Source of the DNA: Oxyruncus cristatus
Lineage: Eukaryota; Chordata; Aves; Passeriformes; Cotingidae
Assembly: GCA_013399855.1 (NCBI GenBank)
Contig: VXAY01007401.1
Location: 70,085-134,084, forward strand
DNA: 64,000 nucleotides
Direction of reading: 5' to 3'
Part shown: positions 13,382-25,789 of the stretch, in pieces
Layout of the letters: each line of letters begins with the position of its first letter
Numbering within the stretch: position 1 is the first letter of the stretch
Notes under the pieces: generated by a model
Database searches by the model: none
What the model was told of the DNA's origin: nothing
Seen by the model: only the letters and a program-made list of their open reading frames with translations
Translations under genes and position numbers: made by a program

Positions 13382-16300
13382 GGATAGGCAAGAGCTGGGA
13401 TGGAGTTGTGAGGGTTCCTGCTGCTTCCTGCAGGGGTGTCACTGCTCTCATGGAGACAAGCACAGCACGGGGCTGCTTTTCATGGTGGGATTTCGAGGAC
13501 CAAGGCTCAGGGCTGTCACATCCTTGCTGGAAGGTGGTGCTGTGTCTGCCAAAGCGCCCACAGCAAAACTGCTTCTTCCAGAAGCTTCCAGAAGCTTCAA
13601 AGCTTCCAACATGGACCGTGCCAATAACCCCGGGGTGGTCCTGGTTCATGACAGTGGGGATCAGTCCTTTCTCCCCAGGTGAGCAGGGTACAAGAGCTTG
13701 GCCTTGCTGCCAGCACTGCTTTCAGCTAATCACTCAATGCCTAATTGTCCTGAATTGTCTTAATTGTCCAAAAATCATTGTTGTAATGTGTAAGTACAGG
13801 GTGCCCTCCCTCCCCTCAGTCCTGGGCCATCCCTGCTAGCCAGCCTCAGCGTTGCTGCTTCCTTTCCTCTTTTACGAGACCTGTAATCCTAACAGAGAAA
13901 TTTGGCAGGCGGATTCATTTTCCACATGAATTCCCAACCTGTAGCCGCAGGCGGACCGTGATCCACCCCACCATCCCTGCCTGGCTACTGCCAGCCCCAG
14001 CTGAGCTTCAGTGCTTCAAGGAGGGATGGATGGGAGATAGGGTTGGTCCCTCACCCTCTCCGGAGGGGCACAGGGACTGTTGCTTCTCAGTGGACTCCCC
14101 TGTCCTGACTGGTTTGTGAGCAAATAGAGGCCTTGAGATCCATGGGACCTTTCCACCACCTCCTGCTAAAGGAAGGGCATTTTTGGTCACTCCCTGAAAT
14201 GCTGATTCACTTCCCTGGCAGAAACTCAGGCATGTAGCAGAGCAGTTGCTGTGCCAGGAGCTTTTCTCCATCAGAGAAAAGCTGTTCTTGGGCTCAGAGC
14301 CACTTTGGGGCCACGTTTAGCTTCAGTTTGCCTCCAACATGGTCAGCTCGGAGTCTCTGGGGTTGCAGTCAGATGATGATTGGTAAATTTGAAGCACGGA
14401 ACTGGTAAATCTAAATTAAAAATCCTCCTCTCCCTGTGTAGGAAGGTCACAGCATCCTATCTTTCCCCAAAGAAAGGGAGAGGGCCACTGCCCATCTCCC
14501 TCTGTGTGTTCCAGTGAGGAGCTGTTCCACTCTGCTCCCTGCTCCTTTTCCAAATCTCTGCCTACAGCAGCTGGGGCTTGGGAAGCAGCAAGATTTTCAT
14601 TTCCTGCTGTCAAACTCACCCTGGGCTTTTTGCTGGGAGGGTGGGGCAGAAGTTTTGAGGGAGGAGATTCATCTCTTAAAAATCTCATTTGATGTTCAAG
14701 GCTTTTCCACCCTTTTTTAGGCTAATCATGACAACATTCATTGCCATCTCTTCCCATCCCATTTTGTGCTTCCTACTCATATCCTGTCTGTGTATTTTTG
14801 GCCATTTGTAACAATTCATTTGAGCTAAAACTTGGCACATGGGGGCTCGGCTCCCAGTGTCACTGCAGGAAAGCAGGCTGACACCAGTTTAACCAGCTCA
14901 GTGGTGGCCCCCAGAAACGTGTTGGGGTTCAGGTCAGCTTTGGGTGTGACAGCAGCACTTTGGCATTTTTAGTAGTAATCTAATGTAGCTTTTTCCCTCT
15001 GTGGTTGGTACTTTCATATATATCTCATGGTAGATAAAACTTTGTATGGAAAAAACAATGAGTTGTCCCTTCCCAGTCACCTGTGAAAGGCAGAAATGGG
15101 AGTTTTGCTGTCCATCGTTTATTGTTTTACCTGCAAAACGCTGAGATTTTTGGATTCTCACAGATAGTTCCCTTAGGAACCATAATGTTCATTGCTGGTG
15201 CAAAACATGTTCTGTTGCACAATACTTAGCTAAACTCTCACACCCAGCTGGGGGAAGCCCTGCTCTGCTTTTGGGGTCAGAAGACAAGATGCACAGTCAC
15301 AGGAAAATCACTGGGTTAATTCCTGATGTTTGGGCTTTCAGTGAAGCTGTGGGTGAGGCCACGGGAGGGTTTTGCAGCCTGAACATCCAGTTACCCATTA
15401 ACCAGAACAGTCCCTGGAGAGATCACTCCAAAACCAAAATAAAACCCATTCCCTTTGCCCTTTGTTTCGTACAGAATAGAAGGATGTGTGAGGCTGGGTT
15501 TATCAAAATCATTCAAATGGCAGTTTCTAATCTTGCGGTGCAGAAATGTTTTAACAATCTTTGCCACAAAATAATTAGTCTCCTCCGAGGGCGAGGAGGA
15601 AGAGGCACAATTGGGCCCTGCAGAGGCTGGGATGGGAGTGTGAGCTGGGCTAGGAGGAACCGGAGTGAGTCCAGGGCTGGGAAGGGAGAGAAGACTTTCC
15701 TGCAGTGCCCCAAGGAGGAGAGGTTTCACTGTACGCTCCTGCATGCCCCCAGGGCTTGGCACAGGGATTGCCAGTGCCCCAAAGCTGAAGCTGTGCAGGG
15801 GCCCACGGAGGAGATGCCTTCTGCTGTGGGAACCTCGGCGCGGTGGAGCAGGTTCACCCAGGGAGGTTGTGCTGCCTCATTCTTGGAGATTTTCGAGAAC
15901 AGCTGGACTGAACTGTGCAGCCTGCTCTGATTTCAGAGCTGCCCCTGCCCAGGGTTGGACTGGACACCTCCTGAGACCTCCTGAGGAAGGAGCAAGGAAG
16001 CCCTTTCTGCCACATGGGCAAGGTGTGTTTGCAGGGAGCAGGGCTGTGGGCACATGGTGGTGCCCACACAGGCCCCATGGATGCTCCTGCAGCCAAAGGA
16101 GAGCCAGGGTGGTGCTTTCCACAGCCTGGGCTTAAAACCACTGAGCTCTCCTCACCAGCCTCTCTTTGGGGTCTGCTCCTTACATGAGCCACAGGTTTAT
16201 GGGTGACCTCTGGAGCAGGAGGAGGTTGGCAGAAGCAGAGTTGTGTCTAAACATGCACATTGGAGAACCTGGCATATTCTGGGAAGGTCGTTCTGAAGAA

Positions 16301-18920
16301 AGGGGCAGGTGGCCCCAAGAGCACAGGAATACTCATGGTTTTGTAAAGGACAAAGTGCTGTTCCTGGTGCTCCTGAGTCCTGCCCGGGGGCCTGCTGCTG
16401 AGCTCAGGGATGTCATGAGCTACCCACGTTGTCCTTTAGCTCAGGTTGTCGAGGGCAGGATTCCAAGATGAGGACCTGAGTGCCCGTCACCCACACGGCC
16501 CTGGAGTGGAGCGTGGCCACTGCGAGCAGAGTCCTGGCAGCTGCAGGCACTCAGCAAGGATGGATCACACTGGAGTCAGCTCCAGGGAAACAGCAGGGAC
16601 TGCCGAGGGTGGTGGCAGCCTGGATCTGCCTCGCGGCCTTCTGCTTCACATCGTCCTTCTCACCTTTGACTGTTTGCTCACCAGGTCTTGGCAGGCAGGG
16701 AGCAGGGAGCAGGAGTGTCTCCGGGCTCGTGCCAGGTGTGGAGCAGATGTTCTGGGGCCTGTCTGGTCTAGTTTCCATGTGGCTGTGGCAGGGCTTTGAT
16801 TGCTCAGGTGATTTCAGTCCTCACTTCCTGGGCTGTGATAAAACCTGCACGTTTCCTTCCACGGAGCAGTCACTGGGGCTGGAGCTCCTCTCCTCTCTTC
16901 CATCCTCCCTTGTGCTCCGAGGAGCCAGAGGCACCTCTGCCATCACCTTCCCTCAGTTCCTGTTCAGTAGCAGGCTGGGAGCACACACACAGCTGCAGCA
17001 CATGTGGATCCCAGAGGAGAGGCCAAGGCAGCCCAGGAGCACAGGAGGTCTCTCTGCACAGTTCCCAGCCTCCAGCAGTGGGGGGTGAAGAGCTCGGTAA
17101 CCTTTGTCATCTCTGAATTTCTCCAGCTGCATTTGGCCAGGCTGTTGAGCTCTGGCCCATCCTGAATGGCCTGTGGCAGGATGCTCCACGCTCGGCTCTG
17201 TGTGGTGCTCTCAGCCACCTCCTTTTGTCCCTTCACACTTGGCAGCTGCTGGTTTCATGGGATGCCCCCAGCTCTGCCAGCAGAAAGCAGCTGTTCCCTC
17301 ACTCCGTGTCTCCGTGCCATGGGCTGTATCTCAGATCTTGAGGAGAGCAGCACCTCAGTGTCCCTCTCCCAAGCTGAAGAGGTTTGGAAGCTCCATAACT
17401 GAAGTCACAGATACAGGGGCCCTTCCTGCTTTGATTCTAAGCTCGGAGCAGCCACAGCGGTGGGAAGAGGTGCCTCCATGGCAGGAGATTGCTCAGGCAG
17501 CCGATGGTCTGACCACACCTTGGGTGTTACCTGCACAGCTCTGGTACATTTGCTCTCAATTTATCCTGCTGAACCTGCTCCTGCAGCAGCTCCTCTGACA
17601 GAGCCACAGCTTTTCAGCCTTTTTTTTACCTACTGAAACTTTATCAACTTATTTGCCAAGCAGCAGCAACTCAGGATAAACCTGACAGTCCTGGAGTTAA
17701 CCCTGAGAGCCTTTCATGTCACTCTTACACTCCTGCCCTGCCCCTTCTATTGCAAAATAGGAGGAAAATAATCCAACCCAACATTTTCCCTGTGTTTTTC
17801 ACATCCAGCCGACTCTGGTTTGAATGCCAGGTTGGAGTGAGCATGCACCTGGATGCTGGACTGGAGTGTCCCTTCACCAGTTGAGTTCCCTGCTATGGAA
17901 ACTCTCCAGGGGCAGCTGGAGATTGCTGACTTACTCCCTTTGGGAATCATGGAAACACAGAATAAACAGACTCACAGAATCAGCCCTTTGACTGTCATTT
18001 CCACGGCTCAGATGTACCACTTCCCTCTGCAGTTTGGAGGGGTTTGTGTTCTCCAGGTGAATAAACCTGTCCTGTTGTGGCCCAGTCCCAAACCCATCAG
18101 GCGATCAGGCAGGGCTGCTGGTACAAGATCCTTGCCCTGCCAGCCCGAGGGACTCTCTTCTCATGTGGAACTGAGCATGGATCAAGCCTGTAAAGTCCAT
18201 GAATGAATTCCAATCAGAGGATTTGCCTGGGTGCGCTCTGGGATTACCCTCCCCGTCACAGAGGTCCTGACTGTGTCACGTGTCAAGGGACAATGTGCAA
18301 AACCCTTTTTGTGGTCAGTGTAAATGGACTGAGGAGCCACCCCTACTCCTAACCTTACATCCACACCTGCCCAGCCTCCCTGGGTGCGTGTTATTCCTCT
18401 TCCTTCTCCAAGGACTTTTGAAAGTCCAATATCCCAACCCGGGAGCAATGCCAGGAGCATCAGGTACTGAAAACAGGACAAACTGCCTGGCTGTGTGAAA
18501 GTCAGTGTTCCAGGTTAACCCACAGGAATGGCCAGAGACAAGTCCATTTGCTTCTTGCTCAGAGGAAGACGTTAATGTCTTTCCAGGGAAAAGAGGTTTT
18601 AATTAGTGCTCTCTTCTGCATAGAGCCTGGCTCTCCTCCTCTGTCTCCTCAGCCAAACACAGCTATAATTAAGAGGCAGCAGTATCAGAAATGAGAGCAG
18701 GCTCCAGCCTGTGATTTATTAAGGGATATCGTGGGTGCAATTACCTTTCTCTCTCCTCCTCTCCCCGGTGTTTTTATGAAGTGAATTTACTGATGAAAGG
18801 ATTGTCTCGGGCGCAGGCAAATGGACACCTCTGTGTTTATCTGAGCACTGAGAGCAAAGGCAGAGTCACTGCTTGGCCTCCATACAGTCACCACTGAAAG
18901 CCTCAAACCTGGCTTACTAT

Positions 18921-19165
18921 AGATCTGGAATGCTTTGGGTTGGAAGGGACCTTCAAACCCATCCAGTGCCACCCCCCGCCAAGGGCAGGGACACCTTCCA
19001 CTAGACCAGGTTGCTCCAAGCCCCAGCTTCTCTGGGCACCCTGTGCCAGGGCCTCCCCACCCTCACAGGGAAGAATTTCTTCCCAATGTCCAACCTAAAC
19101 CCACCATCCTGCATCGTACAGCCACTCCCCCTCGTCCTGCCATTCCATGCCCTTGTGAAAAGGAC
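18921..19165 (-). repeat. CR1 LINE fragment, minus orientation
   Basis: Read on the plus strand it begins with the reversed CR1 tail (gggttggaagggaccttc), continues through cagggacaccttccacta and caccctcacagggaagaa, and ends near ccatgcccttgtgaaaag. It is one of the longer copies in the window, about 245 bp. Confidence 0.88.
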
Positions 19166-22100
19166 ATGGAGGAGTTTGAGGCACTTGGAGGAGTTCGTGT
19201 CCACAAGTCTCAGTTCTGACTGGTGGCAGCGGTGGGACGAGGAGCGACCCAAGGGAGTCCTGATGATGGCAATGAGCAGTGACAGGCCAGGACAAGCCAC
19301 TGTCCACAGCAGTGAGCTGAGTCAGGTTTGGGGTTTCCTTTGTATTTGCTGGTGAGGGAATTTGGGGGACGCATGGCTATGGGTGGCAGCTCCAGTTCTG
19401 GTAGCCAACACCTGTAAAGCATGAAGAGATTCCAGCTATCTTGGCTCCCAGGTGGTTCTCATTTTTGGCCATCTTCAGCGAGAGGGAAATTAGGTGTAAA
19501 CAGTCTGGGGGAGGGTGGTGTCGACTCAGCCTGTGCCTGTTCACCTGATCTTAATCGCCATCCCAGCAGCAGCACTGCTTCACTTTCTGAACCAGCCGTG
19601 GTGTCCGAACTTTGGTTTATTGCCATTCGGATGGGCTGCACTTTACCTTTGTAGTGTATAAATCTGGACAGGTTGAGACTGATAAGACAGGGGAAAAAAA
19701 GAAAACGGATCCAGAAAGGACTAAACTTAAACAAGTTCAAATTATCAAAAAGCTTTTGGGGGCCAGTGCCCCAACCAGAAACCAAAAACAGGGAAGAATT
19801 TCCTGGCCTGTTCCAAGGTGGTGTTGAAAGACCCCAGCCCACAGATGTGGAGTGTTACTGCTCCACCAGCCCTGCAGGGAGCTGCCCTGACCTGGGGCAA
19901 GGCTGGGTCAGAGGCCCATGAGCCATGAGGGCTCATCTGTGCCACACCTGCCCATCACGACAGCCAGGGCTGTTGCAAAATCCCATCCTGCCCCTTCCTG
20001 CCCTGGGTCTTGGTGCTCAGCTCCTCCAAGCAGCTGAAATGGCTGAGAGAAGCCGTGGCAGTGTCCAGGGAGTGGGAAGGGAGAAGTGGGTTAACAGCTC
20101 AGCGGGTGAAGACCCAGCTGTGGACTGGATGTGGGAATGTGCCCCTGGCACTGGAGATGAGGACTTTGACGCGTGAGATGTATTTGCCAGTCTCAGGAGG
20201 ATGGTTGTGAGAGGGGTTGGTTTGGTCCCTGCTCTGAAGGCAGGGATGGATGTGAGGACAGAGCATCCCGAGCAGGGTCTGACTCCGTGCCAGACGGGCT
20301 GGAGCAGCTCAGCCTTTGCCATCAGCCTCTTTCTTTGTGAGGGTCCCCTCATCCCACTGTGCCTGCAGGAACAGGCACCTCCAGCCTCGCTTGGTGCTTC
20401 CATCCAAATCAGGGCCCTGGCAGCTTGTCTGGGCACCAGTCCCTGTCCCAGGGCAGCTGAGCAGGCAGAGCCTGTGACTCCCCACCTCTTCCCAGGGGCT
20501 TTTGTTCTGTTCCTCAGCAGATCCTCAGTGGCAGTGAGCACGTTGCAGTAACGCCCTCGGGAGCACTTGGGGAGTGGGAACAAGGGCTGGGCTCTCCTGG
20601 GGAATTGCAGTGCAGGGGAATGGGGAAGATCTCCAAACCGGTCCAGCTCAGCTCCACACCCTTCCCTCCCGTCTTAATTGCAATTCCTAATTTACCTGGA
20701 TTACCAGGAAATAAAACGCCAGGGCTTTTTTGGTTACCCCCCTGGCATTGTGCATTTCAGTTTTGGAGGCAGTACCGTCGCCAGCCCAGGAGAAAGGAAA
20801 ACTCTCTCTGCCTTGGGAAGGGACAGACTCTTGCCTGTGCCTGTGTGCAGAGGTGGCCTCGTCCATATGGGAACCAGTGCCCGGGATCGGCTCTCCCAGG
20901 ATCCTCTTCCTCTCCCTCTTGGTACCCATTTGATGCAGGGACACTGAATACTTGAGGGATGGGCGACAGCGTATTTTTCCCTGAGCCTGACGTTTCAAAC
21001 CCTCTGCAAGTGGACAGAGATGCTATTCAGAGCCTCCCCACTCCTTGAAAATCCTTGCTGTTCCTCTCTGCTGTGTTCCTGACTGTGGTCTTGTGGGCAT
21101 ATGGAGATCTGGAGCCACACTGTGATCTCAGGCCTCCTGGTCCTCCTTGGATCTCGTGTCCTGTGTCACTCGGGCGTTATATAGTGCCCGGCACCACTTC
21201 TGGTGGTGCAAAGACTGTTGTACAACGTGGCTGGACAAGCAGGAAGGGTTTCTGGAGGTGCAACCCTTCCCCTCCCTTCAAGTGAGAGCCTTGAATAGGT
21301 CCTTGGCAGGCAGGTGGGTGTTTTACCGGGTACCTGCTGAACCTTGGCCGAAGCAGGTGGTTCAGGAGGCTGTGCTGGCAGAGTCACGTGCTGCTGGCTC
21401 TGCTGGCACTGCTGTGCCAGGCAGACACCTCACTGCTGATAAAGCTTTACTGGAGGGCAGGAGACCATCCCTGTCAGTCCAGGAAGTTGGTGGACTTCTT
21501 CCTGGGGGTCACTAGGGAGGGCTCATAAGGTTTGACTATTTTTAGCGGGTGATTATTTTATTGCCAAAGCAATAGAGGCCGAGCACTCCTGTCTCCCTGG
21601 GGGAAGGGCAGCACTGACAGCACCTACAGAACGGAAACCGGAGGCCAGACCAGCCCCACGCAAGGAGAAAAACACTGAGTCTTCCTCAGAGCCACAAACC
21701 TGCCCTGATCCAGCACTCCACACCTTGGCATGGAAGGGAGAGAACAGAGTGTGACAGAGACACAGCTCCAAAGCACCCCTGGCTCCAGCCCTCTGGGAAT
21801 AAAACTCCGAGAGTCCCTCACGCACTGCGGGCTTATTTCAGATGGATGTTTCTCAAGCCCACACAAGCCAACGCATTTGTTCTCCCTGTTTTACTCCTTC
21901 CTTTGTTGCCACAAGGACTGGAACCTCCCGAGTCCTGTGGTGCATTAGTATCTCTTCTGAATCTTTCATTTCCAGAATGATCCTGTGACCCTACAAAGAG
22001 TATTTTGTTTCCCAGCACATTCCAAGCACATCAAGGGGCAGATGCCAATGAACATGTGGCAGGTTTGGCCCTGCAGCCACCCCCCAGCAGGGTCTCCTCC

Positions 22101-23079
22101 CAGCACGTACAGCCCCGTTCAGAGACCGGAGCAGTCCTGGTGGTGAGCCCCAGCTCTGTTGTAGTGTCTGTGCCCACCCTGGTGGTTGTGGTGATGGCAG
22201 AGGGGCAAAAAGCCAAGGACTCCAAGCTTGTCCTGGCAAACTGCTCCATTCCCCCACAGCTGGTCCCTTCCCAGAACCTCCCCAGCATCCAGTCCAACAA
22301 TGCCGGTGCTCAACATTTCCTCAGGTGCCCAAAAGCACCCCCAGTTCCTCTAAGCTCTGCGATTATATGGCAAACCCATCCTGCCCTGCCAAATACAGAG
22401 GAGCAGATCTGGTGCTGGACCACCTGGAGGGCTGGGATACAGCTGGAAGAGCACCAGCTCCTCTGCCAGCCTTCCCAAGACTTCAGCAGCAGAAACCAGC
22501 AGCAGGCCTGACCGCAACAGGGACCGAGATTTAGGGCCGTCCCAAACATCAGTTCAAGCCTTGTTTTTAAACCGGGCCAAGCACCGACCTTTGCCTCTCA
22601 CAGGCACATTCCTACAGTGGATCCCAAACCCCTCTTCCCGGTCCTCCTTTACAGGGCTCCTTCATTCAGCACCACTGCCTGCCCTTTCTGTCCTCCTGTG
22701 GAGGACTAATTTGCCTTCTTGGTCAACTGAAAACTCCATCACGCAACGAAATGGAGCCAGGAATGTGCTGCTGCCTGCGGCGTCCGCGGGTGCAGCCCTG
22801 CGTGGGTCCCTGCTGTGTCAGCCGGGGGCTGAGCCTCTGGCTGTCATTATCTCTGCTAAGAAAAAGACCTTTTTAGGGGCAGATCCCAGCCCAATGCTGG
22901 CACTCCTGGACGAGCAAGCGCCGATGGATCGGCGTTTCGGAGCAGCCCAGCAGCGCAAGCGTTACTCACCGCTGCCCTAATTACAGCGGGGCAATCACCG
23001 GATTTTACTGCTGTGCTGTGTCACAGTTATTTCCAGTATTTGAAAATAATGACAGTCACATCATTCGTCCCTGAGCCTT

Positions 23080-24520
23080 GCGCTCGGTGCAGTTTGCACG
23101 GGCGTTTTCCAGGCAGAGAAGTGAAAGGGGACGGGAATGCTGCGCTCCGACTCTGAGCGCAGATGAGAGCTCAGAGGGAGGCAGAGCTGTCACGGGAGGG
23201 AGCGGGGCAGCTCCGAGCTGCCCTCCGTGCTCCAGCAGGGTGGTGGGTCCTGCCAAGGTCGGGGCAGGGAGAGCACACCCACCGAGAGCGGCAGCTCGTC
23301 CAGGGGCCCGGCGGGGAACGGCAGAAATTCCACGCGTGTCCCAAAAAGAGAAAAACCTGAGGTTTGCAAACAAACAGCTGCTCGAAAGTATATCTCCAGA
23401 CTTAATTAGGAACAAAAAAAAGAAGCCTCGTTCTGTGCCAAATGGAGGTTTTGCTGCCAAGAAAGTGCCACCTACTGGATCTCTCCCGGTGGGGAATCGC
23501 CAGGACGGGAAACAAACCCAGAAAACGCAACACTGGGAAAAGTACAGGTTTTTACCTTTTTTATACTGTAACAACAGAAAACTACCCAGCTAGTTCTCCT
23601 AGCCGCAGCCCCTCCCCAGCCACACGCCCTCCACAGCGGAATCAGCCAGACTTTTGAAATGGGTAAATGCTGGGGAGGGGGACGTGAAGTTCTAGGTTTT
23701 GAGGAGGGACTCACCGGTGCCGAGAAGCCGCTCTCGTCTCCCGCAGTTCCCTCAGCTCCCGTGTGTTCTCTCCCAGTTTTCCGTGCCCTCCTAGTTAAAT
23801 CCTGCTGCCATTCTCCAGCAGCCAAGCTCCCTCTGCTCCCTGCACAGCCTGCGATCCCGGTGCCCCAGACGCTGGAGGGGAGCCCGAGGCAGAGCCCACC
23901 CGGCAGCCCGGCCTGGGGGTCCCCGTGCTGAGGCTTCCTGCTGCCCTTTCCTCCCGGTGCCGCTCGCCCCGGTTGTCTGAGAGCAGGTGACAGAGGTTTC
24001 TTGGCAGAGCCGAGAGGAGGGGAGGGATGTGGAGGCAGTGAGAGGTGGAGCTGGGACCCGGAGCAACAGGTTACTGTATAACCAGGGCTGGTGGCCCTGG
24101 GAGCGCCGGGGGCTGCGGGGCCTTCGCCCACTCCCCAGGCGCGGGGACCAGGAGCCCAGGACGTGTTAAACTGCAGGTTTAGGGCAGGTGGAGAACATTT
24201 TGTGCCCAGTGGGGAGGTTAAGGCGGCGAGGAGAGGTGAACGAGTGCTTGGAGCTTGGTTTTCCGTTGCCGGTGAGGGAGGGGACGTGCTGCCCGATCGC
24301 CTCGCTGGGGAACAAGGCCCCTTTTGTGCAGCCCAGGGCTCTCCTCCGCGCCGGCTCATGGGTTGTTTTCCTCCAGCGCCGCTCCTGCCTTCTCTCCCTT
24401 CCCTGTCTGCAGAAGGGAAAGGTGCCGGTAGATGGGGGGAGAGGGCCAAGTGTCCTCTCTGTCCCGGTCCCCAGAGCACTCAGGGGTGTGGGGGGGAGCA
24501 TCCGTCGAGGTACCCTCTCC
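23080..24520 (-). promoter_or_regulatory. EPS8L2: CpG-rich candidate EPS8L2 promoter and first exon
   Basis: The block is rich in G, C and CpG compared with its flanks. On the minus strand a consensus donor (CACCG followed by GTGAGTCCC) ends a possible exon at 23715, which would splice to the EPS8L2 start exon at 6562. No start codon in a useful frame is evident, which fits a non-coding first exon. A 335-codon minus-strand frame (23472-24479) spans it, but it is Pro/Ser/Gly/Arg rich, crosses the donor and has no recognisable domain. Transcript evidence is needed to place the start site. Confidence 0.4.
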
Positions 24521-24591
24521 ATGGCACTGTGCTCCTTGGGGTTACCTGGCCATAAAGCCCCTCCTCTTGCCCCAGCTCTTCCATGAAAGAG

Positions 24592-24695
24592 AGTAGGTTT
24601 AGATTGAGTACTGGGAAGAAATTCCTCCCTGTGAGGGTGGTGAGGCCATGGCACAGGTTGCCCAGAGAAGCTGTGGCTGCCCCATCCCTGACAAA
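24592..24695 (+). repeat. CR1 LINE fragment, plus orientation, no 3' tail
   Basis: It contains the CR1 internal segment tactgggaagaaattcctcc, then gcacaggttgcccagagaag and ctgccccatccctg, after which the match stops abruptly. The missing 3' half of a CR1 is found in the opposite orientation 80-odd bp to the right. Confidence 0.8.
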
Positions 24696-24777
24696 GACCT
24701 AATGGAGGACCCTGTTGTTGCCCACACTGTGCCCCTGTACCTGTGTGCCAGAGGGAACTGGATGTGACCCTTTTGGC

Positions 24778-24922
24778 CACAGAATCCTGGAATGCTTTGA
24801 GTTGGAAAGGACCTTCAAGCCCATCCAGTCCCAGCCCCTGCCACAGACAGGGACACCTTCCACTAGCCCAGGTTGCTCCAAGCCCTGTCCAACCTTGGAC
24901 ACTTCCAGGGATGGGGCAGGGA
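24778..24922 (-). repeat. CR1 LINE fragment, 3' part, minus orientation
   Basis: Reading on plus: agaatcctggaatgctttga, then a gacaccttccactagcccag block, then cacttccagggatggggcag. It covers the CR1 3' end up to the same internal point at which the neighbouring plus-oriented fragment stops, sharing a 14-bp inverted match (24677-24690 and 24906-24919). Confidence 0.85.
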
Positions 24923-25789
24923 GCAGCCTTGGCAGGGAGCACCCCTGTGCCACTGCAGTACCATCAGCCCTCCCTGGGGATGCCCAGGCTCTGTTATCAG
25001 TGTTGTCTGGAGCAAGACCACCGTGCCCTTCTCACCTGGGCCCCAGGTGGGGCACAAGCTGCTTCTTGCTGGAGTGGCAGAGGTCGGACTTGACTCCAGC
25101 CCTTGTGCCAAGGCGAGTGCTGTTCCTGGGCACTCTGGGAAGGATTTTTAGAAGCTGCAGTCTTATCACACTATCTCTTGTTGCTCCTCTTGCTCTTCAA
25201 AAGCCAGAGGGAAATTTTAATAGCTAGCAAGGCCACTCTGGAGTTTCTAAGCCGGACTACAGAGAGGATGTGTGAGCTGTGCTTGGGTCTGCCCTGCAGA
25301 CCCTGTGTTTGGGGGCCCAGAGGGACTCTTGGGAACGGTCTCGTGTGTGGGCAGACTTCTTACTTCCAAAGAAATAGTTTTGTAGTGCCCAGTTTCATTT
25401 GTCTTAAGATTTAACATTTTTTAAAATGATGGGGTCAGCTCATGAACTGATCATTAGTCTGGACAATATCATACGGACATGTCCATGGCAGGGTGGGATC
25501 CTTCTGGTTAGCCAGTCCTCTCCGAAAATCGGGGCTTTTGCGAGTGTTTTATGAAAGTGCTCGTGCCTGCAGGCCTCCACCCCCAGGGTGTGTGTTGAAC
25601 CCCTGGCACGTACATCTAGAGAGACCCCCTGGCACCGGCCCTGGAACAAACAGCTGGGACTGTGACACGAGGGAAAGAAGGAAGGAAAAGCTTCCACCTC
25701 GGGACAGTGGTCTGGGGGTAGCCCGAGTTCCTGAGCTGGACATTTGTGAGTTCCCTGCTGCTCCTGTTCTCTTGGAGGGGCTGGTGCCC

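Larger units (their letters stand above)
6563..23714 (-). other. EPS8L2: EPS8L2 5' intronic region (inferred)
   Basis: About 17 kb without a recognisable coding exon between the EPS8L2 start-codon exon and the GC-rich candidate first exon. It holds two CR1 fragments (13.2 and 18.9 kb), a possible small exon on the plus strand (7170-7261) and several AT-rich patches with TAATTA-type cores. Calling it one intron is an inference; it could include unannotated 5'UTR exons or intergenic sequence. Another minus-strand donor-like site (CTGGGTGAGG) is near 10613. Confidence 0.4.

Noticed and set aside
15271..15930. 219-codon plus-strand open frame, not especially GC-rich
   Set aside because: No domain, leader or splice structure recognised; the residues do not recall any family. 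It stays a possible chance frame.
23472..24479. 335-codon minus-strand open frame
   Set aside because: Pro, Ser, Gly and Arg rich with no domain, in CpG-rich DNA where stops are rare, and it crosses a consensus splice donor at 23715.
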